Below are positions 27,615-36,300 of a stretch of 64,000 bases of DNA, one piece after another; the stretch's first letter is position 1, and every line of letters starts with the position of its first letter. A program made the translations under genes and the position numbers. The stretch spans positions 124,259 through 188,258 of the forward strand of contig NZ_JAOWKX010000001.1 in the NCBI RefSeq assembly GCF_025751585.1, read 5' to 3'. Under the pieces are notes generated by a model. That model searched no databases. It was not told the DNA's origin and saw only the letters and a program-made list of their open reading frames with translations. This DNA comes from Fluctibacter corallii. GTDB lineage: Bacteria; Pseudomonadota; Gammaproteobacteria; Enterobacterales; Alteromonadaceae.

Positions 27615-28196
27615 CTCCATTAAGTGTGTCAGATAATTGAGCACTTTGCTGTAATCTTTTTCAATTAAAAAGCGTTGCTTTTGCTCTGCATCAATTGGCA
27701 ATAGTTCTAGCCAACGAAACATTACCCAAGCGGGATCCTCGAATTTCGGCGAGGGATATAACCTTCCGACCTCAGGATACGCATTAAACAGCTCTTTCAG
27801 CTTGTCATTTACAGAGCCCATTTGCGTACTTGCAGGTTGTTCATGCCAATTACCCAACCAGTAGCACTCACCTAGCCTAAGGCCATCATCCTCTTGAGAA
27901 ATCGATTCAATAGCAATACAACTCTTTCCCTCGACGGTAACCCCCAGTAAACCGTCTTCAAGCAAATCAAAGTCGGTCACTTTGGCATAGGTACCAATCG
28001 GATAGATGTGCGTATTGTCTTCTTTGCTTCCAGCGGCATTTAACATACACATGCCGAATCCTGAGTCATTCGCGCACGCTTCTTTGATCATTCGCGTGTA
28101 CCGCGGCTCAAATATTCGCAAAGGCATCTTGCCGCCGGGTAAAAGGTGCGCAGACAAGGGAAATAGCGGCAGCGTAAATCGCTCTACATTTTCCAC
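27612..28196 (-). CDS. LON substrate-binding-domain protein
   Basis: 194 residues containing only the Lon N-terminal (PUA-like) domain: LPLFPLSAHLLPGGKMPLRI, FEPRYTRMI and later KVTDFDLLEDGLLGVTVEG. No AAA+ or protease part follows, so it is a stand-alone family member of unknown function. The start is GTG at 28196, seven bases after GGAG. It lies upstream of the sigma/anti-sigma pair on the same strand and could contribute read-through transcription to it. Such genes often accompany this ECF cluster in Alteromonadales and Vibrionales, to my recollection. Confidence 0.85.
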   Translation of the reverse strand: MENVERFTLPLFPLSAHLLPGGKMPLRIFEPRYTRMIKEACANDSGFGMCMLNAAGSKEDNTHIYPIGTYAKVTDFDLLEDGLLGVTVEGKSCIAIESISQEDDGLRLGECYWLGNWHEQPASTQMGSVNDKLKELFNAYPEVGRLYPSPKFEDPAWVMFRWLELLPIDAEQKQRFLIEKDYSKVLNYLTHLME

Positions 28197-28273
28197 ATTG
28201 TGTCTCCAATAGCCTTGATAATTCCCTTTACGAAAGGTTTCGCGCTTTGGATTAAAAAAAATGCCATATTGGG

Positions 28274-28303
28274 GAGTGATCTCTTTAACTGGATTTACGT
28301 TAA
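28274..28303 (+). promoter_or_regulatory. ECF promoter of the divergent stress operon
   Basis: GGAGTGATCT, 15 bases, CGTTAA. Apart from one base in each element it equals the autoregulatory promoter of the sigma gene, and the GGAG extension is shared. It starts the SDR-to-DUF3833 operon 34 bases before the first ATG, the right distance for a short leader. Confidence 0.75.
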
Positions 28304-28336
28304 ATAGTGTATGAACGCTAAGGGTCTAATTTATCT

Positions 28337-29056
28337 ATGAAAACTATGCTGATTACGGGCGCAACATCAGGAATAGGCCGTGCCCTAGTTAACGTGGCGA
28401 GCGCAAATGATTGGAATGTAATAGCTTGTGGCAGAAACGAAGCAGCCTTGCAACAACTCAGAATGATCAAACAGGTAAAAGGTATATGTTTCGACGTGAC
28501 GCAAAAAGACGCGGTAAATCAGTCTCTTTCTAGTATCGATGCCCCAGATGTTGTTGTGCTCAACGCGGGCGTGTGTGAGTACGTTGATGTAGAGGCATTT
28601 GACTCAGACATGTTCGAACGCGTATTTGCAGTGAATTTTTTTGGTGTGGTTCACTGTATTGAAGCCCTGCTTCCTAAATTACGAAGAGGCAGCCAAATTG
28701 TCATTGTCGATAGCCTTGCACGACTATTGCCTTTCACCAAAAGCCAAGCTTATGGTGCCAGTAAAGCGGCAACCCATTATTTAACCAAAACCTTAGCGGT
28801 AGATTTAAAGGCCCGTGGCATTATAGTGCAATCGGTTAGTCCGGGATTTATTGAAACCCCCATGACTGACCAGAATGACTTCGACATGCCCATGAAAATG
28901 CACGTTGATGATGCGGCAAAAGCGCTCTTTCATGGCATAAGGCTAAAAGAACGATCTATTTATTTTCCTTACGGATTTGCGTTCATATTACGCGCACTCT
29001 CAAAGCTACCTAACGCAGTAAAAGTGTGGTTGGGTGGTACGTTAAACAAACAATAA
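28337..29056 (+). CDS. Short-chain dehydrogenase/reductase
   Basis: 239 residues, classical SDR: cofactor motif TGATSGIGRA at residues 6-15, NAG in LNAGVCEY, catalytic Ser in VDSLARLL and Tyr-Lys in YGASKAATHY. The substrate is unknown. First gene of the ECF-controlled operon with the amine oxidase 19 bases on. The same group (SDR, FAD oxidase, DUF1365, Cfa) occurs in ChrR-controlled operons of other proteobacteria and is thought to modify membrane fatty acids under photo-oxidative stress. Confidence 0.9.
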   Translation: MKTMLITGATSGIGRALVNVASANDWNVIACGRNEAALQQLRMIKQVKGICFDVTQKDAVNQSLSSIDAPDVVVLNAGVCEYVDVEAFDSDMFERVFAVNFFGVVHCIEALLPKLRRGSQIVIVDSLARLLPFTKSQAYGASKAATHYLTKTLAVDLKARGIIVQSVSPGFIETPMTDQNDFDMPMKMHVDDAAKALFHGIRLKERSIYFPYGFAFILRALSKLPNAVKVWLGGTLNKQ

Positions 29057-29075
29057 TGTAAAAAGCGATTTCTTC

Positions 29076-30338
29076 ATGACAAAACGGATTGGTATTATCG
29101 GTTCAGGTATTTCAGGGCTCACTTGCGGTTATTTACTCAGCAAAAAATATGACATCATAATGCTAGAGGCAAATAACTACATTGGCGGGCACACAGCGAC
29201 TATCGATGTCGAAACACCAGATAAAACACTTGCCATTGATACCGGTTTTATTGTTTTTAACGACTGGACGTATCCCAACTTTATCAAGCTTCTCGACCAA
29301 TTAGGGGTAGAACGACAGCCCACAGAAATGAGTTTTAGTGTACAGAATCCATCTATTAATTTGGAATATAATGGGCATGACTTGAATACACTGTTCGCAC
29401 AACGTCGCAACATTTTTCGCCCCTCTTTTTATCGGCTTATAAGCGAGATATTGCGCTTCAACAAATTGTGTAAACAACAATTAGACAAGCCCCACGAAGA
29501 TGCAACCTTAACCCTATGGCAATTTTTGCAAGCGCATACATTCAGCGATGTTTTTGCAGTTAACTATATTTTGCCAATGTGCGCAGCGATTTGGTCAACC
29601 AGCTTAGACGATGTAAAGCAATTTCCACTGACCTTTTTCTTACAATTTTTCAGCAACCATGGCCTGCTCAATGTCACAGACAGACCACAATGGTATACGC
29701 TAGTTGGGGGTTCAAAACAATACATTGAGCCGATAACACGTGACTTTAAACACAATATCAAACTCAATAGTCCGGTATCACGTGTCATTAAACTCGCTGA
29801 AGGCTATCGTTTAGAAACGCCATCAGACAGCTATGACGTTGATGAGGTCATATTGGCCTGCCATAGTAATCAAGCACTGGCAATGCTCGACTCTCCTACT
29901 GAGCAACACACCCAAATACTCGGTGCTATTCCTTACGCTGAGAACGAAGTGGTGTTACACACAGACACCTCTTTATTGCCAAAAAGGCAACGCGCATGGG
30001 CAAGTTGGAACTATCATTTAACTCAGGGGCCCGACGCCAACCAGCGACCAGCAACCGTGACTTACAACATGAATATATTGCAATGTTTGAAAGAAGATAC
30101 TACCTACTGCGTGACGCTAAACAACAGTCACGACGTTGCACCCGATTCAATCATTCAGTCTTTCCGTTACGCCCATCCGCAGTTTAGCCAGCGCTCAATG
30201 CTCGCCCAGCAACGACGAGACGAAATATGCGGGCGTGACGGCATTCACTTTTGCGGCGCTTATTGGTACAACGGTTTTCATGAAGACGGTGTCAAAAGCG
30301 CGCTTGACGTATGCAAACGATTTGGAACCGACCTATGA
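29076..30338 (+). CDS. FAD-dependent amine-oxidase-family oxidoreductase
   Basis: 420 residues. The dinucleotide-binding motif GIIGSGISGLTCGYLL is at the N-terminus, followed by acidic E-A-N of the FAD ribose site and GGHTATIDVE; a C-terminal FAD segment is seen in GIHFCGAYWYNGFHEDGVKSA. It is the family often called NAD/FAD-binding protein beside cyclopropane synthase. Its stop overlaps the next start (ATGA), so DUF1365 is coupled. Probably acts on membrane lipid acyl chains; the reaction is not established here. Confidence 0.9.
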   Translation: MTKRIGIIGSGISGLTCGYLLSKKYDIIMLEANNYIGGHTATIDVETPDKTLAIDTGFIVFNDWTYPNFIKLLDQLGVERQPTEMSFSVQNPSINLEYNGHDLNTLFAQRRNIFRPSFYRLISEILRFNKLCKQQLDKPHEDATLTLWQFLQAHTFSDVFAVNYILPMCAAIWSTSLDDVKQFPLTFFLQFFSNHGLLNVTDRPQWYTLVGGSKQYIEPITRDFKHNIKLNSPVSRVIKLAEGYRLETPSDSYDVDEVILACHSNQALAMLDSPTEQHTQILGAIPYAENEVVLHTDTSLLPKRQRAWASWNYHLTQGPDANQRPATVTYNMNILQCLKEDTTYCVTLNNSHDVAPDSIIQSFRYAHPQFSQRSMLAQQRRDEICGRDGIHFCGAYWYNGFHEDGVKSALDVCKRFGTDL

Positions 30339-31075
30339 TGAATGATAGCAAACAATTGGAAAGTGCATTGTATGTAGGCACCGTATTGCATGCTCGGCAT
30401 AAACCCAAAGTGCATCGATTCACTTACCGTATTTTTTTGTTTTGGCTCAAGCTAGACGAGATAGAAAAAGTCGCCAATCAAGTAACAGGGTTCAACCTGA
30501 ATGGCTTCTCGCCCGTTACCTTTCGACGTTCAGATTATTTGGGGGAACCTGACACCTCATTACAACAGAGTGTGCTCAACAAGATGTCATCATTACATGG
30601 TCAGCCTCTTGAAGGCGACATCTTTTTGTTGGGGCAAACTCGCACGCTCGGCCTGTATTTTAGCCCAGTCAATTTTTACTACTTACGTAACCCGTCAGGA
30701 GAATTTACCCACATGCTGGCAGAAGTCAGCAATACACCATGGAATGAACGCCATCATTATTTGGTAGATTTAAACAAACAAGAAGACAGCATAAAAGCAT
30801 TTCACGTATCGCCTTTCAATAACATGGAAATGCGTTACAAATGGCGCGTAGCTCAGCCTAAAGACACACTTAAACTACACTTATCATGCCATGCAGAGAG
30901 TAAAGAGTTTGATGCTGCACTCAATTTGCGTAAACAAGAACTGAACTCAAAAACGTTATTTCGCGTATTGGTGAGTATTCCTAGTATGACAATAAAAACC
31001 GTGGTGGGTATTTACTGGCAGGCACTAAAACTTTGGGTAAAAGGTATGCCAGTGTATCCCCATCCGAAATCGTAA
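30335..31075 (+). CDS. DUF1365 family protein
   Basis: 246 residues. Family hallmarks are ALYVGTVLHARHKPKVHRFTYRI near the N-terminus (broken here by GTV) and FNPVNFYY-like FSPVNFYYLRN with EVSNTPWNERHHY. I start at the ATG at 30335, which overlaps the preceding stop; ATG 30311 would give eight more residues. Function unknown; almost always found next to an FAD oxidase and Cfa, pointing to acyl-chain modification, possibly furan fatty acid synthesis in Rhodobacter-type systems. Confidence 0.88.
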   Translation: MMNDSKQLESALYVGTVLHARHKPKVHRFTYRIFLFWLKLDEIEKVANQVTGFNLNGFSPVTFRRSDYLGEPDTSLQQSVLNKMSSLHGQPLEGDIFLLGQTRTLGLYFSPVNFYYLRNPSGEFTHMLAEVSNTPWNERHHYLVDLNKQEDSIKAFHVSPFNNMEMRYKWRVAQPKDTLKLHLSCHAESKEFDAALNLRKQELNSKTLFRVLVSIPSMTIKTVVGIYWQALKLWVKGMPVYPHPKS

Positions 31076-31093
31076 AATGAGACCGTGTAAATT

Positions 31094-32359
31094 ATGTTAG
31101 AACGTGAACAGCATCTGGCCGAGAGCGCCCCGATATCCGTGCTCGATGGAATTGCAAAAAAAGTCTTGGTCAAAGTCTTCTCTTTACTACCTAAAGGAAG
31201 CATGACTCTGACTGAAAATGATAGATTAGTTGGCGACTTTGGTAACCGTGCAGACGCCCTTCACGCACACATAAACATCATTGATACCAAGGCCTACAGT
31301 CGACTGCTGTTTGGCGGCAGTGTTGCATCAGGAGAAACATATACTGACGGGCTTTGGGATACGCCAGATTTAACTAGCGTAATACGTATATTTGCCAGAA
31401 ATTTACCTATGCTTGATGCTTGGGAGCGTAAAGCAAAATGGATTGCGCTGCCGCTTCGTCAATTAGCTCATTGGCAAAATCGAAATTCACAACGTCAGGC
31501 GCAGCGCAACATTGCCGCTCACTATGATCTTGGTAATGCGCTTTACACCCGCTTTTTAGATGAAACCATGATGTATTCGGCAGCCATTTACCCCTCTAAT
31601 GATGCATCATTAGAGCAAGCTCAATACCACAAGCTCGCGTCGATTTGTGACAAACTACAACTATCAGAAAAAGATCACCTACTTGAAATCGGCACAGGCT
31701 GGGGTGGCTTAGCCATATACGCAGCAAAGCATTATGGATGTAAGGTTACGACAACGACGATTTCAGAAGAGCAGCATGCCTACGCGAAAGAATGGATAGC
31801 GCGAGAGAACTTAGACGACAAAATTACGCTGCTCAAACAAGACTACCGCACACTTACCGAGTATGGCACAGGCAAGTACGATAAAATCGTATCGATTGAA
31901 ATGATCGAAGCAGTAGGAAAAGCCTATCTACCTACCTTTTTCAAAACCTGCAATGCGTTACTTAAAGAAGACGGCATTATGCTACTGCAATCTATCACTA
32001 TCGACGACCGCCGCTTTGAGAGCTATAGCCGTAGTGTAGACTTTATCCAAAAACACATCTTCCCAGGTGGTTTTTTACCCTCGTTATATATGCTGAACAA
32101 TCACCTGAAGCATTACACCAACATGATGATTCGCGATACTCATGACATTGGCATTGATTACGCCAGAACGTTACAAGATTGGCATCGCAACTTTAACGCC
32201 TCTGCGCGCGATCTACTCAATAATGGCTACGACGAGCGGTTCATGCGCTTGTGGCGCTATTATTTCTGTTATTGTGAAGGTGGTTTTTTAGAAAGAACCA
32301 TCAGCACGGTTCAGTTGGTATTGACCAAACCCGCCTGCACAGCAACGTGGGTAAGGTAA
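31094..32359 (+). CDS. cfa: Cyclopropane-fatty-acyl-phospholipid synthase family methyltransferase
   Basis: SAM-dependent enzyme of 421 residues that methylenates or methylates unsaturated acyl chains of membrane phospholipids. The SAM motif is LLEIGTGWGGLAIYAA, preceded by the family motif AAHYDLGNALYTRFLDETMMYS and followed by VSIEMIEAVG; the C-terminal RRYYFCYCEGGF-like sequence (LWRYYFCYCEGGF) is conserved. In ECF11-type operons the Cfa homologue may make methylated or furan fatty acids rather than cyclopropanes. Its stop overlaps the next ATG (TAATG). Confidence 0.92.
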   Translation: MLEREQHLAESAPISVLDGIAKKVLVKVFSLLPKGSMTLTENDRLVGDFGNRADALHAHINIIDTKAYSRLLFGGSVASGETYTDGLWDTPDLTSVIRIFARNLPMLDAWERKAKWIALPLRQLAHWQNRNSQRQAQRNIAAHYDLGNALYTRFLDETMMYSAAIYPSNDASLEQAQYHKLASICDKLQLSEKDHLLEIGTGWGGLAIYAAKHYGCKVTTTTISEEQHAYAKEWIARENLDDKITLLKQDYRTLTEYGTGKYDKIVSIEMIEAVGKAYLPTFFKTCNALLKEDGIMLLQSITIDDRRFESYSRSVDFIQKHIFPGGFLPSLYMLNNHLKHYTNMMIRDTHDIGIDYARTLQDWHRNFNASARDLLNNGYDERFMRLWRYYFCYCEGGFLERTISTVQLVLTKPACTATWVR

Positions 32360-32886
32360 TGTTTCGCACTTACCTTCGCATCTTTACCATAATAGCCGGA
32401 TTATTAGCGGTAGCAGTTACAGCAAATACTTCAGCTTCGCCGACTTATTCATTGGATGGCTTACGCGAAGTAGGATCAGCGCGACTCAGCGTATGGTTTT
32501 GGGACGTATACGATGCCACGCTTTATAGCCCGTCGGGAGATTACGAGACGTCTCTTCGTCCGCTTATGTTGAGCCTGAATTATTTGAGAAATATCGACAG
32601 TGACGAATTGGTCGAACAAACTCAAAAGGAGTGGCGCAAACTTGGTGTTACTCACTCTAAGGTATCGACGTGGTTAGAAACGCTGGCTCAAATTTGGCCA
32701 GATGTGAAAGACGGCGACCAACTATCATTGCTCGTCACCGCTGACAACACCAGTCACTTCTACTTTAACCAATCACTGATTGGCTCTATACCAGACGCCG
32801 ACTTTGGTGAGCACTTCCTCGCTATTTGGCTATCACCGGATTGCAGCTTCCCAAAAGCCAGGCGCAAACTTATCGGAGAAAATTAA
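32359..32886 (+). CDS. Chalcone isomerase-like (CHASRI) periplasmic protein
   Basis: 175 residues with a signal peptide (about 1-30) and the chalcone-isomerase-like fold signature LREVGSARLSVWFWDVYDATLYSPSGDY, then LMLSLNYLRNIDSDELVEQT. Bacterial members bind fatty acids or have unknown roles; they are not known to make flavonoids. Starts at ATG 32359, coupled to cfa; the GTG at 32347 is an alternative. Belongs to the ECF stress operon. Confidence 0.85.
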   Translation: MFRTYLRIFTIIAGLLAVAVTANTSASPTYSLDGLREVGSARLSVWFWDVYDATLYSPSGDYETSLRPLMLSLNYLRNIDSDELVEQTQKEWRKLGVTHSKVSTWLETLAQIWPDVKDGDQLSLLVTADNTSHFYFNQSLIGSIPDADFGEHFLAIWLSPDCSFPKARRKLIGEN

Positions 32887-32887
32887 C

Positions 32888-33448
32888 ATGAAATTCCATT
32901 TCCTCATTGTGGTGGCTTCGATAAGTTTAACCAGCTGCTCAACGCAGCTAGCAGACTACAAGGGCACTTCGCCTGAATTCTCGTTAACAGAATACTTTAA
33001 TGGGCAGGTGACGGCATGGGGTATTGTAGAAGACTATTCTAAAAAATTAACTCGTCGTTTTTGTGTCGATATTATCGGCTCGTGGGAGCCCACAGAAAAT
33101 GGCATGTCAGGCACGTTAGATGAAACCTTTTATTATGCCGATGGCGAAACTCAAACGCGTATTTGGCGCCTGAATATATCTCCAAGTGGTGAAGTAACGG
33201 GCACTGCAGGAGACGTGATTGGCACAGCAACTGGCAAAGCAGAAGGAACCGCATTTAACTGGGAGTACACGCTCACCGTCCCTGTGTCAGGTACGACATG
33301 GGAGTTTGCCGTTGACGATTGGATGTACATGATGGATAACAATCGCCTAATGAACCGTTCATATCTGTCAAAATGGGGTGTTACTGTGGCAGAAATTTCG
33401 ATATTCTTTGACAAAACACAACCTGTCAGAACCTGCCGTTCTGAGTAA
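32888..33448 (+). CDS. DUF3833 family lipoprotein
   Basis: 186 residues from the ATG at 32888, one base after the previous stop, with GGAG upstream. Lipoprotein signal with lipobox LTSC (Cys about 17). The DUF3833 pattern is seen in LTEYFNGQVTAWGIVED, FYYADGETQTRIW and DWMYMMDNNRLMNRSYLSKWG; the lipocalin-like barrel suggests lipid binding. Last gene of the ECF operon and consistent with its membrane-lipid theme. Confidence 0.88.
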   Translation: MKFHFLIVVASISLTSCSTQLADYKGTSPEFSLTEYFNGQVTAWGIVEDYSKKLTRRFCVDIIGSWEPTENGMSGTLDETFYYADGETQTRIWRLNISPSGEVTGTAGDVIGTATGKAEGTAFNWEYTLTVPVSGTTWEFAVDDWMYMMDNNRLMNRSYLSKWGVTVAEISIFFDKTQPVRTCRSE

Positions 33449-33479
33449 TCAGTGAGTAAAAAGAAAAGAACAACGCATT

Positions 33480-33821
33480 ATGCCAAGCTGTATTATTGAA
33501 TATTCAAAAGGTGTTAGAGATCTCATTGCACCACGCTCTATTGTTGAAAGTGTGCACTTAAGCGCCATTCAAAGTGCTTTATTTTCTACCAAAGATATTA
33601 AAACCCGCGCATCGATTTGCAAGCACTACAAAGTGGGTGACGGTAATGACGAGTTCATTCACGTTGTATTGTCGATCATGCCCGGGCGTACCGAAAGCCA
33701 AAAAGCCAGATTGTCTCAAACGGTTGCAGAAAATCTGGCTGAACTGCCATTAACGAACATTTCAATTACCGTGCAAGTTATTGAAATAGATGCGTCCAGC
33801 TACACCAAAATTCTACAGTAA
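33480..33821 (+). CDS. 5-carboxymethyl-2-hydroxymuconate isomerase family tautomerase
   Basis: 113 residues with the CHMI family start MPSCIIEYS; Pro2 would be the catalytic N-terminal base after Met removal. The enzyme belongs to homoprotocatechuate breakdown, but no other gene of that pathway is nearby, so it may be a stand-alone tautomerase. It lies 31 bases after the DUF3833 gene and could be the tail of the ECF operon. Confidence 0.88.
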   Translation: MPSCIIEYSKGVRDLIAPRSIVESVHLSAIQSALFSTKDIKTRASICKHYKVGDGNDEFIHVVLSIMPGRTESQKARLSQTVAENLAELPLTNISITVQVIEIDASSYTKILQ

Positions 33822-33846
33822 AATCAACAGAGTAAAACATGGCTCA

Positions 33847-33869
33847 AAGGGCATAAATATCTTGCCCTT
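33847..33869 (+). terminator. Hairpin after the tautomerase gene
   Basis: AAGGGCA / TGCCCTT stem with a 9-base loop, weak T content afterwards. A possible end of the upstream operon. Confidence 0.4.
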
Positions 33870-33926
33870 ATCTTCGAAAGAAGGGATAGTTAGCCCGTAA
33901 TTTACTTACTCGAAAAGGACTTCCAG

Positions 33927-34433
33927 ATGAAAACAAACACGTATATTGTAGATCGTGCACTGCACTGGTCAGCCGCGCTGATGTTACTGTTTATGTTACT
34001 TAATTTGTCTTCATTACTGCATAATATTGACTGGGACATAAAGGGACAAATCACCCACAGACAAGAAGCAGTTGAAATACACGCACTTGTTGGCATTTTA
34101 TTACTGGTTGTTACCTTCGTGCGAATCGTGATGCCATTCGTTTCAAAAGAAAAGATACCAAGAATAAAGCCAACGAGCACAGCCCATAAGGTCTTTATTC
34201 AAGCCACCCATATTGCTCTGTATTCTTGTATCACGTTACTTGTATTAACCGGCATTATCATGATCAATAATTATGAAATTCCAATTCATATATTTGGTTT
34301 TGTCGTGGGTGATAACAAAGAAGCATTTTATGACTTTTTCCCTAAAGTCCACGCCATCCATATATTACTTAAAGACAGTATTTGGTGGTTAATTGCCATT
34401 CATTTTGTCGGCATTATGTACGCGAAAAAATAG
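33927..34433 (+). CDS. Cytochrome b561 family protein
   Basis: 168 residues with four membrane segments (about 13-33, 45-65, 90-110, 145-165) and haem-ligand histidines in the expected helices (HWSAALML, IHALVGILLL, HIALYSCITLL, HAIHILLKDSIWWLIAIHF). Members of this bacterial family oxidise superoxide or carry electrons from quinol. Placement after the oxidative-stress operon is suggestive, but I see no ECF promoter motif before it. Confidence 0.88.
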   Translation: MKTNTYIVDRALHWSAALMLLFMLLNLSSLLHNIDWDIKGQITHRQEAVEIHALVGILLLVVTFVRIVMPFVSKEKIPRIKPTSTAHKVFIQATHIALYSCITLLVLTGIIMINNYEIPIHIFGFVVGDNKEAFYDFFPKVHAIHILLKDSIWWLIAIHFVGIMYAKK

Positions 34434-34582
34434 TACCTAGCCTATTCCATCGCGGCGCAGAAACAATACGGTAAGAATCCTCTTTGAAAAAGAAGGTGTT
34501 GCTTTACTCCCAAGTATTGATAGTTTCCCCGACGAAAGAAGCCAATTACTCTCGCTTGATCAATATAAACGTTCTACAAACA

Positions 34583-34607
34583 GAAAAGGCGCATGATGCG
34601 CCTTTTC
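34583..34607 (-). terminator. Terminator after thiI
   Basis: 11-base perfect stem GAAAAGGCGCA / TGCGCCTTTTC with a 3-base loop, lying between cytochrome b561 and thiI; works for both converging genes. Confidence 0.75.
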
Positions 34608-34628
34608 AATATAAACTCGTACGTAAGG

Positions 34629-36092
34629 CTATTTTTTATTTGGTCTGTAGACTTTCACATTCTCGAAACCTTGCTCATGTAACAACAAGGTTTGAAGCTT
34701 ACTCATTACGCCACGCTCACAATACAGATAATAATCTTTACTCTGATCTAAGTCGCCAAACTGAGTAGACAACCGGAAAAACGGAATGTGAACGACATCA
34801 ATATTGTCTAGCTCTAATGGGTTTGCGTCTTCTTCTTCAGGTGCACGGATATCTAATACCACGGCCCCTTGGGGCAAAGAAGCGGTGGATTCAACCTCTC
34901 TGATTTCTTCTTCGGTTTCTTTCGCAATAGAACGAATATCTCTAACATTCGCCGCTTTAACAACGCGATCAATTAAATCCTCAGGTAATTTGGCTTCCTC
35001 TTCTTGTACTTTTTCCAGTACCGCTCGTACCGTCGGATTCTTCGAAATTACACCGCAATATTCAGGCATAGTTTTGGCGAAATCCTCAGTTCCAATTTTA
35101 CGGGCAATGTCAATAATTTCAGATTTATCCATGCAAATGAGTGGCCTAAGCACTAATTTATTCGTGGCTTGCTGAATCACATGTAGATTCGTCATTGTTT
35201 GGCTCGACACCTGCCCCAACGCCTCACCAGTTACCAAGGCATTTATTTGCAAATTATCGGCGACTTGCTCTGCCGCTCTGAGCATCATACGCTTCAACAC
35301 AACGCCCATCATGCCATTATCCACGTGCTCTAGAATGGCTGTTACAACGGGTTCGAAATCAACCGCTACAAACTTCACTTTATGAGAGCTACTAAACTTC
35401 TTCCACAAGTAATAGGAAACCTGCTTAACGCCGATCTCATGGTCGCGCCCTCCCAAATTGAAGAAGCAGAAATGCGTTTTTGCACCGCGTTTGATCATTT
35501 GGTAACTCGCCACACCAGAATCAAACCCGCCAGAAATAAGAGAAACCACATCTTCTTGAGTTGGCAATGGCATTCCGCCCAAACATTTAAATTGATCTTT
35601 GACGATATAAAGTTTGTCTTTATCGATTTCGAGACTCACCACAACATCGGGCTTGGATAGATTCACGCCACCTGTTTCGCAAAACTGATTAAGACCGCCG
35701 CCAACATAGGCGGCCACTTCCGTTGAGCTAAACGTTTGCTTGCCTTTTCGTTTTACTCTTACGGCAAAGGATTTACCCGCTAGTTTGTCATGCCAATACG
35801 CCTTGACTTGCTGATAGATATCGTCAATATCAACATACTCACTTTCCTCTACCAGCAAAGCTTGTTCAATTCCTGGAATATTTCGCAAAATTTCAGCAAG
35901 TTGCGCTACATGAGGTTGTGCAGACGGATTCACCATCACCACCAGTTTGTCATACAGATTACGTACTTCCACTGACAGCTCATTTTGCTTGATAACTAAC
36001 CGTATATTCGACTCAAGTAACTTCGTAAAACGCTTTCTTACGGAGCGGCTTTTAATCGTAATTTCAGGGTGCAATTTAATAATGAACTTCAT
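34629..36092 (-). CDS. thiI: tRNA 4-thiouridine sulfurtransferase / thiamine thiazole sulfur carrier ThiI
   Basis: Puts sulfur into U8 of tRNA and into ThiS for thiazole synthesis. 487 residues from the ATG at 36092 (a longer in-frame start at 36146 is less likely). Order: ferredoxin-like domain, THUMP domain (about 60-165), PP-loop ATPase with LISGGFDSGVASYQM, and a C-terminal rhodanese domain with active Cys about 458 in LYCERGVMS, matching Cys456 of E. coli. The complete rhodanese domain marks it as the long gammaproteobacterial form. Confidence 0.95.
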   Translation of the reverse strand: MKFIIKLHPEITIKSRSVRKRFTKLLESNIRLVIKQNELSVEVRNLYDKLVVMVNPSAQPHVAQLAEILRNIPGIEQALLVEESEYVDIDDIYQQVKAYWHDKLAGKSFAVRVKRKGKQTFSSTEVAAYVGGGLNQFCETGGVNLSKPDVVVSLEIDKDKLYIVKDQFKCLGGMPLPTQEDVVSLISGGFDSGVASYQMIKRGAKTHFCFFNLGGRDHEIGVKQVSYYLWKKFSSSHKVKFVAVDFEPVVTAILEHVDNGMMGVVLKRMMLRAAEQVADNLQINALVTGEALGQVSSQTMTNLHVIQQATNKLVLRPLICMDKSEIIDIARKIGTEDFAKTMPEYCGVISKNPTVRAVLEKVQEEEAKLPEDLIDRVVKAANVRDIRSIAKETEEEIREVESTASLPQGAVVLDIRAPEEEDANPLELDNIDVVHIPFFRLSTQFGDLDQSKDYYLYCERGVMSKLQTLLLHEQGFENVKVYRPNKK

Positions 36093-36300
36093 AGAAACGC
36101 TTCTGGCTGATAATTGAGATAACAAAAATGTCGGCGGATTATACATTCGTCCCTTGATATTACCAATTTAGTACATTAAATATCGCTTGACGTAACTTTG
36201 TGGTTGCTATTTTTTACCATTCATCTCATCATTTTCCACGTTTAGCTAGGAATGGTTAAACATTTATCATTTTTTAACATTTAATTATGGAGATCTCATA

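Noticed and set aside
34484..34768. 94-codon plus-strand frame after cytochrome b561
   Set aside because: TTG start, runs through the thiI terminator hairpin and into the thiI coding region on the other strand.
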